Positions 1-11,007 of a stretch of 64,000 nt of DNA are shown one piece after another. The stretch spans positions 24,799,328 through 24,863,327 of the forward strand of contig OZ024728.1 of assembly GCA_964016875.1 (NCBI GenBank), read 5' to 3'. The notes beneath the pieces are model-generated. The model worked only from the letters and a program-made list of their open reading frames with translations, was not told where the DNA came from and did no database searches. Source of the DNA: Fallopia convolvulus. Taxonomy: Eukaryota; Streptophyta; Magnoliopsida; Caryophyllales; Polygonaceae. Position 1 is the first letter of the stretch, and every line of letters begins with the position of its first letter. The translations under genes were made by a program, and so were the position numbers.

Positions 1-610
1 ATACTCAAGTCGCGAGGCCACGCGGTTCTTACGTGGACAATCAAAGGTCAAAACATTTATAAAGGTATTCTATCTAATAGAACTACAAACGGGCTTAGGC
101 AAGTCACATTAATCTAGCCTAATGGGCCAAAACAAACTTTATGTGCCTGTGTGTGCTCCTGATCCAATTCACGAGTGAATTCACAAATTGAATCTCTTTA
201 AAAGTCAACGAAATCGGCACACCACCATGCATCATCACCATGTGCATGTGTGTGGGTAAAATGTTATTTAAGGGATTTTCATATCTCATCCCACATCGAG
301 TATAATCACTTGGCCAAACAATCTTCTTCCTATAAATAGTAAGTAGGTAATATGAATTAAAAGGTCGAAAATCCTCTCTGGCTCGAGAACTATCTCGTTT
401 GCCAAAGCTCGACGTGTTTGATCTCCGAGTGAGATCGCGCTATAAACGGTATAAAGTCTAAAGGCTTTATTCGTAAAGAGCACAAAAACAACCGGCTGAG
501 GGGTGGGGAGGAGGAATAATCCACGTACGAAAACCGTTCGGTTGTACGAAATCCCGAGAGTTAGTATTTTTATATTCCCGTTTATAGCGCGTTTATTTCG
601 GGTTTCATCA
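1..610 (+). repeat. Probable LTR fragment (unnamed family), plus orientation
   Basis: No gene is visible. The stretch has LTR-like traits: a TCCCACATCG word near 288, a TATA-like CCTATAAATAG near 331, and an end TTTCATCA at 610 exactly where sequence of the next element begins. Its start would lie outside the window. It could be a solo or truncated LTR that cut off the 3' LTR of the FDPGG element. The family is not recognised. Confidence 0.4.
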
Positions 611-3060
611 GGATGAATAAAAGCATAATAGTGTAAGTGATCCTGTATCAATACTCCCTCCTCGAGAGGATCCTTGTCCTCAAGGATCAATCTAAGAGAC
701 TTCATTTCCAAGGCATTGTCCGTTTGAGCAAAAGTAATGAGCTTGAAGTATCGTCCCCCTGGGTCGAAAATAAACACTGTAAAGTTTCCCCTCACTATGT
801 CAAAAGTGTTCAAAGCAAACACCAACTTTTCCATTTCATGATGCCAATTGTTGATGAGGTCTACATGGTTGTTGCTCATGTCAAAAGTAACTATCATGGA
901 GCTTCTGTCCCTAATAAGCAAAAACTTTGTAGTAACTTCTTCAACATAAAATAGGACACGTAAGAAATCTTCCATCAACCAGTGAATATCCCAGCTTTTC
1001 CTTGCACAATCAAGGACACATAAGAAATCTTCCATCAACCAGTGAATATCCCAGCCTTTCCTCACACAGACAAACTCAGTAGTTAAATTTCTCCTTGGAG
1101 AATTTTCAACAACACATGGATGTAAGTTTGCAAGAAGCGCTAAGTTATCATCTACTAGCACTATCCCAGCTTCCATCAAAGCAGCCTGCTGAATGTATAC
1201 ATTAGCATCCCTCAATGTATTAGACCCTTTATGTGTATCATTCCATTCATGTATACACCATGACTTGCAAGGGCCAACAACAAGAAGCATTGTTTCTCCT
1301 CTAGGATCAAAGAATAAAATTCTTACATTATCACCTATCATTTTCCCTTGCTCAAAATGCTCATTGAAAACATTGACCAAATGAGCAACTTGCTTGCTTA
1401 AAAGTGGAACAATCACTAACAACTGCTCAATACGATCACATTGCCCTCGTTGTTCCATTAGTTGCCACAAGAGACCTTTGCTAATTAATTCTATGACATA
1501 CTTTTGAACCCTACCAGTCAACAATAGCTGCTCTCCTCCAGGATCAAAACTCAACATTACAGGAGCAAAATCACTAGTAGTGTGCAAACTTTCTGAATCA
1601 AAAATTGGTATTGCTAGACAAATATCTTTCACAAAATGAGTACTTGCTGATCCACATTCGGAAGCCAGCTGAGCAGACTGATTCACAACAGACTCAATTG
1701 CAACAGCTCTAGGGGAATTTATTGTTTCAGTCAGCTCCTCACTAGTAAAGCACAAGTTACTATGCTTCTTAGGAAGGGCAGATTTCACATTAAGAGGATC
1801 ACCAACAAGAATCAATTCTCCCCCGGGGTCAAAATCAAACAATTCAGCAGAATAATCCCTTGCAAACCAAACAATGTTCAATGCTCCATGCACATGAGTT
1901 GGTAGAACACTTGGAAAATTAGGCACGATAGGTGATTTATATATACTGAAAGAAATACCAACTAACTCTTGCTTAGGCAACCAGTTTTTGAATCCCACCA
2001 GTAGTGAATAGGTTGTGGTTGACAAGGTTGTGTGGGTGTGTAATTCCCATCTCCACGGGTCACTAAGAGAGTTCAAGATTGAGTTCTCGATCGAGTCTTC
2101 TCCTTTCTTTCCATCTTTGTCTTCCATCCATACTACCCGAGGTGTTGCAAATGTCTTCAACCCATCAGAATTCTGAACTAGCATAAATCCCATGGTTGGA
2201 TTCATATCATCATCAGTGAACCCATTACATTCTTTAACCTCATCAAACAAGTCATGTTCATGGAAAATTTGTGACTCAGGCATTTCATCAAACGCCTGGT
2301 GGGCGACTAGATGTGGCAGTTCCATTAGTTCTAATGTGACTTCGAATTTTCCACCAGGATCAAAACTCACTCCTATATAATGCTCTTGTATTAAAAACTC
2401 GTCTAACTCCTTAATTAAATCAGTATCTTCGTCATTTGCAACCAATAAGCACTTAACATCTGACAAATCACTCACCTCTGAATTCTTCAAATCAGCTTGT
2501 TGCTCGAGCAGTTCATCGAGCACCTGGTGAGCAACCGAACTAAAAGGTTCCTTGGCAGCAATGAATTCCCGTTGCTTTGGCTCCTCTTGCGACTTGGTCT
2601 GAACACGGCTGATTGATTTTGGCGTTTCGTCGAACACCTTGAGGTCGATCTGATTTGAGAGCTCATTCCAATCAACTTCCTCCGCTTGCTTCTGGATAGA
2701 GTAGTTGTAGTTCTGATATGGAGTTTCTTCCTCAAGAAACGACTCAATCGTTGACATCTCGTTCAGATTTGAGGGTTCGCTTATGACATTTTGCTCATCG
2801 GAGGACTCTTTGCTAGTCAATATCGGGATGCTGGGAGTCTGATTTGAAGGTTCGATCACCATAGTTGGTTCAACACATGTCAGCTTGCAAATCGGAAGCG
2901 GAATATTGAAGTACTCACAGATCATCATCTTCATCTCCTCAATGTCCTTCATCATATTCTTTTGGGATTCTAAGCAAGCTTTGAACGAGTCTTCAAGTTG
3001 GCGATCCAAGTCGCTAAATCGTTGATTCCTGGCGTCGCTCACCATTGACTCTGATACCAT
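286..3060 (-). CDS. Large protein with repeated FDPGG motifs, encoded inside an LTR element
   Basis: This is a 924-codon open frame whose ATG overlaps the primer-binding site. I do not recognise a catalytic domain. The N-terminus (about residues 10-50) is charged and could be helical. Five FDPGG or FDPRG motifs lie near residues 233, 410, 505, 584 and 764, each followed by a hydrophobic beta-like stretch. A 20-residue unit WDIHWLMEDFL occurs twice in tandem near residues 660-700, from a 60-bp duplication at 961-1080. The end of the element-specific part is unclear: the frame runs through the purine tract and LTR remnant into foreign LTR sequence, so roughly the last 120 residues are fused. 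Similar FDPGG proteins are, as far as I recall, annotated as hypothetical in many plants. The frame being open over 2.4 kb of element sequence suggests recent selection or a recent insertion. Confidence 0.6.
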   Translation of the reverse strand: MVSESMVSDARNQRFSDLDRQLEDSFKACLESQKNMMKDIEEMKMMICEYFNIPLPICKLTCVEPTMVIEPSNQTPSIPILTSKESSDEQNVISEPSNLNEMSTIESFLEEETPYQNYNYSIQKQAEEVDWNELSNQIDLKVFDETPKSISRVQTKSQEEPKQREFIAAKEPFSSVAHQVLDELLEQQADLKNSEVSDLSDVKCLLVANDEDTDLIKELDEFLIQEHYIGVSFDPGGKFEVTLELMELPHLVAHQAFDEMPESQIFHEHDLFDEVKECNGFTDDDMNPTMGFMLVQNSDGLKTFATPRVVWMEDKDGKKGEDSIENSILNSLSDPWRWELHTHTTLSTTTYSLLVGFKNWLPKQELVGISFSIYKSPIVPNFPSVLPTHVHGALNIVWFARDYSAELFDFDPGGELILVGDPLNVKSALPKKHSNLCFTSEELTETINSPRAVAIESVVNQSAQLASECGSASTHFVKDICLAIPIFDSESLHTTSDFAPVMLSFDPGGEQLLLTGRVQKYVIELISKGLLWQLMEQRGQCDRIEQLLVIVPLLSKQVAHLVNVFNEHFEQGKMIGDNVRILFFDPRGETMLLVVGPCKSWCIHEWNDTHKGSNTLRDANVYIQQAALMEAGIVLVDDNLALLANLHPCVVENSPRRNLTTEFVCVRKGWDIHWLMEDFLCVLDCARKSWDIHWLMEDFLRVLFYVEEVTTKFLLIRDRSSMIVTFDMSNNHVDLINNWHHEMEKLVFALNTFDIVRGNFTVFIFDPGGRYFKLITFAQTDNALEMKSLRLILEDKDPLEEGVLIQDHLHYYAFIHPDETRNKRAINGNIKILTLGISYNRTVFVRGLFLLPTPQPVVFVLFTNKAFRLYTVYSAISLGDQTRRALANEIVLEPERIFDLLIHITYLLFIGRRLFGQVIILDVG
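3047..3059 (-). other. Primer-binding site (initiator Met tRNA type)
   Basis: The minus strand reads TGGTATCAGAGTC, matching the usual plant iMet primer-binding word TGGTATCAGAGC over its first 11 bases. It adjoins the LTR end and overlaps the ATG of the ORF. Confidence 0.75.
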
Positions 3061-3412
3061 TGATGCAACAAAGCTGATATTGGATAAATCCTAAGTGAGG
3101 TTAACCGATAACCTGGGCTTAAGTATCTCGAGTCCCGAGATCGATCGAGGTTTAGAAGGATCGTTCTGTAGGAGCAAGAGAAAAGGAGTTCATGAATTCG
3201 TTGAATCCATTGAGAGAGTTAAGAGATTTGGAATTTGGTTTTGATTTTGATTAATTGGACAAAGAAGCCAGAGATGGCTTAAGTACAAGAAGCAGGCATT
3301 TGAAACCTCATTCAACCGGAACAAACCGGATACCTACAAAGCATTAGACACAAACCGGCTAAACCGGGTTTAGGATGAATAAAATCATAATAGTGTAAGT
3401 GATCCTGTATCA
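3061..3412 (-). repeat. 5' LTR of the FDPGG element
   Basis: The minus-strand sequence runs from TGATACAGG at 3412 to GCATCA at 3061, giving a TGAT/ATCA terminal inverted repeat. The first 40 bp recur at 611-650 as the 3' LTR remnant. The primer-binding site starts one base after the LTR. Confidence 0.75.
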
Positions 3413-4233
3413 AACTATCGCCCGGACCCCGGTCACAGTTGAATTCAATTCAGGTTTCTTTATCCTGGTGGCGCTTGTTACAGAATCCCTGCAAGTGATA
3501 CTCTCATCAACTTACTCCAATTCTCCATTACTTTCGTGAATCGTGAGCTCTCCCAGAAACCCTAATCCCTTGTTTTTTCTTCACTCTTTGCTCCGTTTAT
3601 CAAAGAATGTTGACGTCTGATTCTGATTTCGCTGTTCTTTATTTGTATGATTGATTTACTGATAGTCGTTTAATTTGGATGATATTTTGGATTGTGATTA
3701 AGTTCTGTTAGGGGTAGGGAAAGGGCGAAGTCAAATTGACTGTGAATTTGATGAATCTATTCTCTCTTTCTTGCATATGTGTAGAGATGGGAAAGTTGGG
3801 AGATAAATAGTATATAAGTTTTTATGGGTTACTCTTTTGGGATGGCTTAGCCATTATGTGCTTGGCAACTAGGCCCGTCTCCCCGACTGCAAAGTGGTAT
3901 GAAAGCCGATGGTTGTTTTAATGAATCTACTCCCTTCAGATACATGTATTCCATATATTTTGATTATGGTCACATAAATTACCGAAGTTGTTTAATCTTT
4001 GAGTTAATGAATCTGATAATTGGTGTTATGTTAAAAACTTAATATAGCAACATGAATTTGCAGCATGAAATCTTTATTTTCACTTTGACAGGTTCTTTAA
4101 TCTTTTTCTCAAGGACAGATTTTTCAGCAATTGGTCGAATTGTGATATACGGACCTTAATATCATTGGAAAGTTAATTTAATAATTGCAACTAACGTAAT
4201 GATAAATGCTTCTCTATTGACCAGGAAACAATC
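3413..4233 (+). other. Upstream region and probable non-coding leader intron of the Elongin-A-like gene
   Basis: No ORF is supported. A CT-rich stretch near 3430-3570 could be the first non-coding exon. The coding exon is preceded by an acceptor-like TTGACCAG at about 4217-4224, so a leader intron is likely. The first-exon boundary cannot be set from sequence alone. Confidence 0.4.
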
Positions 4234-5328
4234 ATGAAACCAGAATACTTACACGAAGCTGACAGAAGCAAGCTGATGCAACGAAAGCCTCCATCTTTAC
4301 TTGATCTATGTATTCAGACTGTTATAGAAAATATTAGGTATCTTGGGAATGTTGGTGACGTGGATATGTATCTTCTTGAGCGCATTTTACCATATTGTAC
4401 AATTGAACAGCTGATGCACGTAGAAAATGAAACGCTGGTATGATTGATTCTTCATAATCTCTTGAGGAACAAAGTATCTATTTTTAGTATTTGAGACTCT
4501 TCTTAGATTTGCTGATGTTGCTATGATAATTTTACAGGGAAGGGATTTAAGTCAAGTAACTGATAAGCTATGGAAGAAAATTTATGAGGCGGTATTCGGC
4601 ACTCAACATACTAATAATGTAGTAGAGAAGATGAAAATGTGTAAGGGAAAGTTCCTTTGGAGGCAGCTTTATCAGGTAGCCATTTTCATTTGCTTCTCTA
4701 TATATAGTGCTATCATTTTACCCCTCTTATTGTGGAGCTATCCTCGGGCAGGCGAAACTAATGGTCCAGCGAGAGGATCAAAACGGATCTCTTGAAAGGC
4801 TTAAAAAGTTGTACAAGAGAGAAGATGAACGTAAGCTTCTTTCCCTGTATTTCTGCACTATGTTACTGGGATAAAAAAAAAAAACTAAAATGGTTTCTCT
4901 AGGTCTTGTTTGGTTCAGCTTTGAATTTCCAGGTTTTAGTTTTGAAGTGTTTTTATTTTCTTGTAGTTGTCAAAATAACTGTTTTGAAATATGATATTCT
5001 AATAGCCACTTTAATTCTCAAAATGTTCAAAGATTTGAAAACATCTCTTCCATCCAATATAGGCAGACAAAGTGTGCAGGTTCAGATTTGTGCAAAGGCT
5101 CCTACTTCAGGAAAGAAGCGTTGCTTCAGTGAAGGTACTCCATGTGTCTTTCTTTGTTCTGTTTTGGTTTATAAATTCTCTACAATGGTTCTCTTTCTTA
5201 ATCAGTTTATTGCATTCATCCTAACTACTTGGTTTTGATGTTCTTTCATAGGATTTGGAGTTGGGAACAAGGAACTCAACTATCGAATTGCTTCGAAGAG
5301 GAAGGGTGTTCCAAAGAGTGATATGTGA
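4234..5328 (+). CDS. Elongin-A-like protein (RNA polymerase II elongation factor subunit), 5 coding exons
   Basis: Joined exons 4234-4437, 4538-4675, 4752-4830, 5063-5134 and 5252-5328 give 189 residues with GT-AG introns and consistent phases. The N-terminal half carries the Elongin-A signature: PSLLDLC, YLGNVGD, LLERILPYC, QLMHVE and GRDLSQVTDKLWKK, followed by FLWRQLY and a basic KRED region. Elongin-A binds Elongin B/C through its BC box and acts in the nucleus on transcription elongation and as a ubiquitin-ligase adaptor. The start chosen is the first ATG after the acceptor near 4224. The C-terminus (VGNKELNYRIASKRKGVPK) is short and, from memory, does not follow the NVKSNLMKKAKLEFL-type end of other plant homologues, so it may be truncated or use a different last exon. 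No frame break is seen within the exons. Confidence 0.8.
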
Positions 5329-5844
5329 AATTATATTCTTAACATATATAAGAGTAATATGTACATTTAAGACTCTTATGCTGGCTTCAAAGACACTAAC
5401 TTGTGAACCCTTCATGGGTAGTTCATGTTATGCAACACAGAATTGTGACGTTAAGGTGAAGGGCATGGTTATGTTCTTCCTAGTAGCAGGTTTAATTAGT
5501 AGTTAAGGATAGTTTTGATTGTAGGCTTTATAGTTGCTCCTGTGAAGGAACTTGGACAAATATTTCAGATTGTTTTTATGTAGTTTATGTTAGATGGTTT
5601 TATAGCTCAGCGTTGGTCTAGATTTTACTTGTCCTGTTAGTTGTCCTTGAAGTTTTCAATTGCTTCAAATTCTTATGGTTATGGTCTGCCCTGCATTTAT
5701 GACGTTTTCAGTTATTAGGGAAGGAGACTGCGTGCGTGTATATTGGAGTAGTTGTTTGAGGCATTTTCATAGACTCGCTATCAAGAATTTGGAAAAGATA
5801 GCACCAAATATGTAATAATGTAAGATAAAAATTGTACACATTTA
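5329..5844 (+). other. 3' flank of the Elongin-A-like gene
   Basis: This AT-rich, non-coding sequence probably contains the 3' UTR. No clear poly(A) signal stands out. It ends at the probable target duplication of the SINE. Confidence 0.4.
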
Positions 5845-6163
5845 TATTTTTAAGTAACGAGCAATCCACCTTTGGTGGTAAACCCCGGGTATGTGAACTA
5901 GCCGGCAAAGCACATGGACTAAGTAAACTGGTTTGTACCGACTGGTTCGACCTAGTGGTAGGGAAAATGGTGAGACTTGGTTTTTCACCCGAGTGAAGGG
6001 GCGGAGGCATTTGTACCGACTGGTTCGACCTAGTGGTAGGGAAAATGGTGAGACTTGGTTTTTCACCCGAGTGAAGGGGCGGAGGCAAGGATCGAACTTG
6101 AAACATCCCAACATCTCCCATATGTCTTACCACTAGGCGACCCCTTGTGGGGCTATTGTACAT
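5845..6163 (-). mobile_element. tRNA-derived SINE with an internal 78-bp duplication
   Basis: On the minus strand the 5' part (6157 leftward) has an A-box-like GCCTAGTGGTAAG and, about 60 bp on, a B-box-like GTTCGATCC, the usual spacing of a pol III promoter in tRNA-derived SINEs. The other end is A-rich. Similar words ATTGTACA flank both sides (about 5829 and 6164) and may be a target duplication. A 78-bp unit is repeated inside the body. It is not a tRNA gene because no acceptor or anticodon stem can be formed. Confidence 0.65.
5933..6088. repeat. 78-bp tandem duplication inside the SINE
   Basis: Two essentially identical units, 5933-6010 and 6011-6088, each start TTGTACCGACTGG and end GGCGGAGGCA. 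Confidence 0.9.
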
Positions 6164-6212
6164 TTGTACATATTTACATTTATCACACTTAAAAAAGGTT
6201 CTACTACACTTG

Positions 6213-6344
6213 GAAAATAGCACATCAACCATAAATTACAAAATTAGATATATCTTTAATAAGAAAATATATTTGGTAGAAAATAGCACATCAACCATAA
6301 ATTCCAAAATTGGATATATCTTTAATAAGAAAATATATTTGGTA
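6213..6344. repeat. 66-bp tandem duplication, AT-rich
   Basis: Two near-identical units, 6213-6278 and 6279-6344, start GAAAATAGCACATC and differ at two positions by eye. No coding potential. Confidence 0.9.
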
Positions 6345-7455
6345 GAGCTAAAGTATCGTAAGTGTGATTACCCCCTTCAAGACTTGAACAACTAACCCGC
6401 TTAAATTTACTACCAATAGCATCACACCTTGCAGTGGAAAGACTGAATTTCATGCCATGAACTGGTTTTAGAAGCATGCAACTCCTGCCATAATGTATGG
6501 TATCAAAAAGGAAACGTTAGCCAGAAAACTAACACCAGCATATTGAAAATTTTATTACGACCAAGATAACCTTGTTGCAATTGATTTATGAAATGCAAAC
6601 AATTAAAAATATGTTTAGTGATTTTTTTCCGAAATCCTTACAATAAAGAATCAATAATTCTCGAGAGTAAGAGACAAACCATAACAAATTACAAGCCATC
6701 TGCAAGTGCAACCATCATATGTGGGAAGAGCACTCTAGAGCTCAGCAATATTCCATGTGGTAAACACCTATGATATGAGTTAGGAAATGCATTAAATAGT
6801 TAGTCCATGTGCATATGTGCATTTAATTAAAGCCTTTTACATCTGCGCCTTATTTTATCAGTCTCTCAACATAGTATTAATTGATAGCTTTCAAGGGTTC
6901 TTCAGGGGTGGTGTTTTGGCTTGCTTCCCATAAACATGCACACGTACTTAGTAAGAAGTCCTAGAATGGTCAATACGAGACTCTTGTAAAGGGCCTCCAT
7001 CAAAAGAGAAATATCTGGATTCATCATTGCGAAATATGTATAAGAAAAGTAATCAAGTCAATGATATTTATAGCAAAACAATACTAGAAAAAAAAAGTTG
7101 AACAGAAAAAAGAGATCTTACCCAATGATATGGTGAAGATCCGTGCTATATCCATGTGTTATATCCGAAAGATCCTTCAAGGTTGTTCTAGAATAGAACA
7201 ATGCCATTTTCATTGGCTATGAGATAAATAAGGTAACTTAGTCACTAGAAATGGAAAGTTTGTTCTAACTTGGATAGCACTTCTTCAATTAAGTAAAATG
7301 TAGAATGAAGATTGATCTCCTTTCATATAAAGATGATCAAGATAAGGTATTTCAAGTACATGCAATGAAAATAAACCCAAATGATACAAGTCAAGTTTTA
7401 GAATAATGCACTTAAAACGAGCATTTACTCAAGATAGTAGATGCAAATAGCCACA
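6345..7455. other. Intergenic DNA without a recognisable feature
   Basis: AT-rich, with stops in all frames and no repeat boundary seen. The right side probably includes decayed 3' sequence of the MULE. Confidence 0.5.
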
Positions 7456-9090
7456 CTAGTACACATGAATGGATGTCAAACATGAAATATGAAACTCAAC
7501 CTTTTGCCTGTCGGAGACGAAAGAAGGGTTGCTTTGTCCAATATCTCGAATCAAAATGTCCAAGAACCATCCCCATACCTCCTTCCACTTTTCCTCAACA
7601 ACAACATAAGCAATGCGATATATGTTTTCATTCTCATCCTTCCCAACAGCCACTAACACCTGACCAGTATATGCACCTCTTAAATGAAAGCCATCCATCC
7701 CTATTATTGGTCTACAACCCCTTATGAACCCTTGCTTGCAAGCATCAAAACAAACATATAGTCTTTGAAAGAGGAGCTTCTCTAAATTGTCCAGACAAAC
7801 CTTCACATAGCTAGAGCTTTCTAGATTCCATTTCTTTATAGTTGTAGCATAATCCCAAACCAAACCATATTCAACCCTAGCATCACCTTATGTCATCAAC
7901 ATGGCTCTATATCTAGCTTTCCAAGCCTGGTGGTATGTAATGTTTATTTTGTTTTCCCTTCTCACAACATTCATAAACGCTTGAAGCTTCCTTTGTGGAT
8001 CATCCCTATAGATCTCTAAATACCTCTCTTCTAGTCAAACTGATGTCACCTTGGTATTCTCGTGTTGCTAGTCACACTTATGATTTGCAATGAATTTCTT
8101 TAATTGAAAACTACCATCTGACCCCATTCTCCTAGCAGATGTAGTAAAATTACACAACACTTTGTTACCGACACATACTTTCCTAGAGTGTTACCTAGCA
8201 CATTCACACTTATTTATGTAATAAGCAAACACCATCCTCTTATCATTATGCAAGTAGTAAAAATCACCACCATTCTCTATAGAATACTATCTTAAAGCTC
8301 TTCTAAAAATGTCATTTGATCCAAATATCATGCCAGACTTTAACACAATTTTTTTTCCTTAAAATCCACAAGAGGGTTGAATTGAGGATACCTGGTAGAT
8401 CCAACCACATTAGAGCTACTTTCACTTCTCAATTCATCAGAACCATCAAATGATTTCTCATCATCCACATAAGCTTCTTTACAATCTGGTTATATAATAA
8501 TATCATCAACCTAAAACTTACCAACATTCTTATCAATATTTTGGTGAAATAAGTCATCGTCCTCAACTTCACTATTTTTGAACTCAAAATCCTCATCCTC
8601 ATCACTATCCTCAGAGGATTCTGACCCTAGAACCTCTTCATCCTCATCACTAGAACTATATGAAAATTTTGTAGCTAAAGCCTCGAGTAGATTTAAGCTT
8701 TTGGTGGCATGAGTGTTTTTACTTTTCTTGTGGGTAGACACAACTGGAACATTTGTTGAAGCCCTAGCTAGTTTCATCAATAGGGTTGGAGTGGATTGAT
8801 TAATGGGCTAAGATGTTGGGTCTTGGGTTCTCAATGTAAGTGGACTGGGCTCATCACCTTGGACAACATACATGTGCACAACTCTATCATTTCCAACACT
8901 TTGAACCAATTCCATTACATCACTGTCCCCTTTGATATATTTGAGGCCATTATGAATGGTTCTTCCAAGTTATAAGAACCACATCTCCTTCACATTCATC
9001 AGACCAATCTCCTCAGACAGTAAGGTTTCCAACACAACTTTTGAGGTTATATTTGCATCAACATCTTCATATAAATGAGCCTTCCCTTTT
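7456..9090 (-). pseudogene. MuDR/MULE-type transposase, decayed
   Basis: Read from right to left the conceptual protein has a poorly conserved N-terminal region (about 9090-8790), an acidic serine-rich linker (8780-8511; SSSDEDEEVLG), a MuDR-type region (FGSNDIFRRALR, then KCECAR and ANHKCD, then RYLEIYRDDPQRKLQAF), and the start of the MULE catalytic domain at 7860-7470 with GCRPIIGMDGFHLRG, GQVLVAVGKDENENIY and SDRQK. In this family the first catalytic Asp is the D of the GMDG block. At least five in-frame stops are present and the frame is lost after about 7470, so the second half of the catalytic domain and the zinc finger are missing. Confidence 0.8.
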
Positions 9091-9959
9091 TTTTTTATAA
9101 CATAACTAATCAAGCTTGAAATTGTAAAATGTGCCCTCGTATAAAAACCTGAAATGTATATTCATACTTGTACATAGAAAAAAAAATAAGACATGTCATT
9201 ATAATTTATCAAACTCAACACTGTACAAAAGAATCTTTTCCTACCCTTTTCATATTATACTTGCTTACTTTAACATAGATATGTCATCTTTCGACACCCT
9301 AGAACTTTTTTCCTAGTTGCATTAAATATTGTCCCACTTATCATATGTCATCTTTCTAGAAGGAATCTATGCACTTGCTCAATGCATGAAGAGACAAAGT
9401 GGGGACTGGTATAAAAGCCAAACCCATTTCTAGAAAAGCATAAATACTTTTTGGAAAGGCAAACCTAAAGCACTAAAGCAAAAGCCCTAAACTAATTGCA
9501 AAATCCCCAAACCATAAACCCTTTCCAAAAGCTCTAAAACACAATCAATTTTGAGCCTTTCATTTACATACTTGCTCAGAAGAACCAAATCCTTTGAATG
9601 TCGGCAATCACTCCTCAATCACGAAATTTTGGTATTCGAACGAAACCCTTGCAATTTCCGAAATCTTGAAACAAATCTCCTCAGAATCGAAGACTTGCAA
9701 CCCCAATCTCAATCTTCTAAGTCGAACAAAACCCTTGCAACCCTAATCTCCTCAGCCGCTTCTCGTTGGTCTCTTCATTAACTCAAATTTGTGAAGTTAG
9801 GGTGAAAAATCGAAGACTTGGTAATTTGAGAATGGAAGAGTTACTTGGTAATCGAAGACTGGGTGGTTAAGTGAGGTGGAACATATTTGTTTTACACAAA
9901 AGCTAAAAGAATAAAAAAAAATCAAACAAGTGCCATGTCATAGTCTGCAAACGGAATGG
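9091..9959. other. MULE 5' flank without a gene
   Basis: AT-rich DNA between the broken transposase start and the terminal region. A 76-codon plus-strand ORF at 9551-9781 has no recognisable domain and is probably chance. Confidence 0.4.
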
Positions 9960-10092
9960 AACGACAATTGGGACGGGGTAGTTAAAATCTAACGGAGTGT
10001 CCAATAAGGGTGGTTTTCTGTAATTTCGCAATATAAGGATGGTTAAGTGAAATATCACCAATTATAAGGGTGGTTTTAAGCCATTCGGCCTA
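9960..10092 (-). repeat. MULE terminal (TIR-like) region
   Basis: From 10092 leftward the minus strand begins GGCCGAATGGCTTAAAACC and carries two ACCACCCTTAT blocks, the style of plant MULE termini. It lies upstream of the transposase, in the right place for the 5' terminal repeat. No matching inverted copy was found to the left, so the other end appears lost. Confidence 0.5.
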
Positions 10093-11007
10093 TATTGATT
10101 GATCATAGAACAAATAAAGACTTCTACCATATAAATGAACTCAAACTGAAAAATAAAAATTGGATAAGAGGTCTAATTTTATATGATGTATACATCAAAA
10201 TTGTTTTGAGAAAAATAGATGTTCATATCAAAAATTTAATTACATTTTATCATAAATATCCTATTTATAATAAAAAAATAATTTTAAATTTAAAGTAGTA
10301 GTAGACTAGTAGTGAATGGCGCGATAGGTTCAACTAGTATATAGAAATCCTATATAATTTTGATGATCAACCCTATCAACTGTTCATTCATGCATTGAAT
10401 TTGAATCTAACATCCCAGCCTATCCATCGGACATTTCTTGTTCATGGACTAATGAAGAAACAATAACCTTCTTATAAACTTGTGACTCTTCAATAAATAT
10501 ACCAAGTTTTAAGCTGTGGTATTTCTTGAAGCCTAAAATTGGCAACAATTTAGTTCCATAACATATTAAATTGAACTAAGGCCACTCACTGAAACATGAA
10601 TACTCAAAAACCCAAATCTGGAAGTGAGGATTTTGTCCAAGTTCCGCCCTAGTTCCTTAAAACTTGAAAAACCGACCCTTATGTTAAAAACTATCAGCTT
10701 ATTACCCTATATATATAAAGCCTGGATTTACATAACAATATGCATTTTCAAGTAAATTGTTTAAAAGAAAAGAAGACATGTAATCATACTGTAAGAGTAT
10801 CATATCATCCATACAAGAAAATTCAAAAGTAAGAGTGAGGGCCAAATTGGGTACAGCAACATACAAGTTGCAGAAAATTTGTAACTTTAATCACATCGTT
10901 TGGTGACATACATCAAAATTTGCACCCAAACTCGCGCCGTATATGAATATATCCAGGAGTAGATATCAAAATACATGAAGATTTTGTATTATGTAGTTTC
11001 TGCAGCT
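10093..11007. other. Intergenic, 3' side of ARPC1
   Basis: AT-rich, with no gene or repeat recognised. The part nearest 11007 probably includes the ARPC1 3' UTR. Confidence 0.5.

Larger units (their letters stand above)
611..3412 (-). mobile_element. Non-autonomous LTR retrotransposon carrying one FDPGG-repeat ORF
   Basis: Read on the minus strand the element has a 352-bp 5' LTR (3412 to 3061, starts TGATACAGG, ends TTGCATCA), a primer-binding site TGGTATCAGAG next to it, one long ORF, a purine tract GGAGGGAG, and the first 40 bp of a 3' LTR (650 to 611) that matches the 5' LTR start. No protease, reverse transcriptase or integrase is present, so mobilisation would need enzymes from another element. 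The 3' LTR is cut off at 610 by unrelated LTR-like sequence, so no target duplication can be confirmed. Confidence 0.75.

Noticed and set aside
637..954. 105-codon plus-strand ORF opposite the FDPGG ORF
   Set aside because: Antisense to the longer element ORF and without recognisable domain.
6020..6160. A possible tRNA gene with A-box and B-box words on the minus strand
   Set aside because: No acceptor, D, anticodon and T stems can be formed together; the body is longer than a tRNA and ends A-rich with probable target duplications, so a SINE fits better.
9551..9781. 76-codon ORF near the MULE terminus
   Set aside because: No domain, and it lies in a transposon flank; open frame length is within chance.
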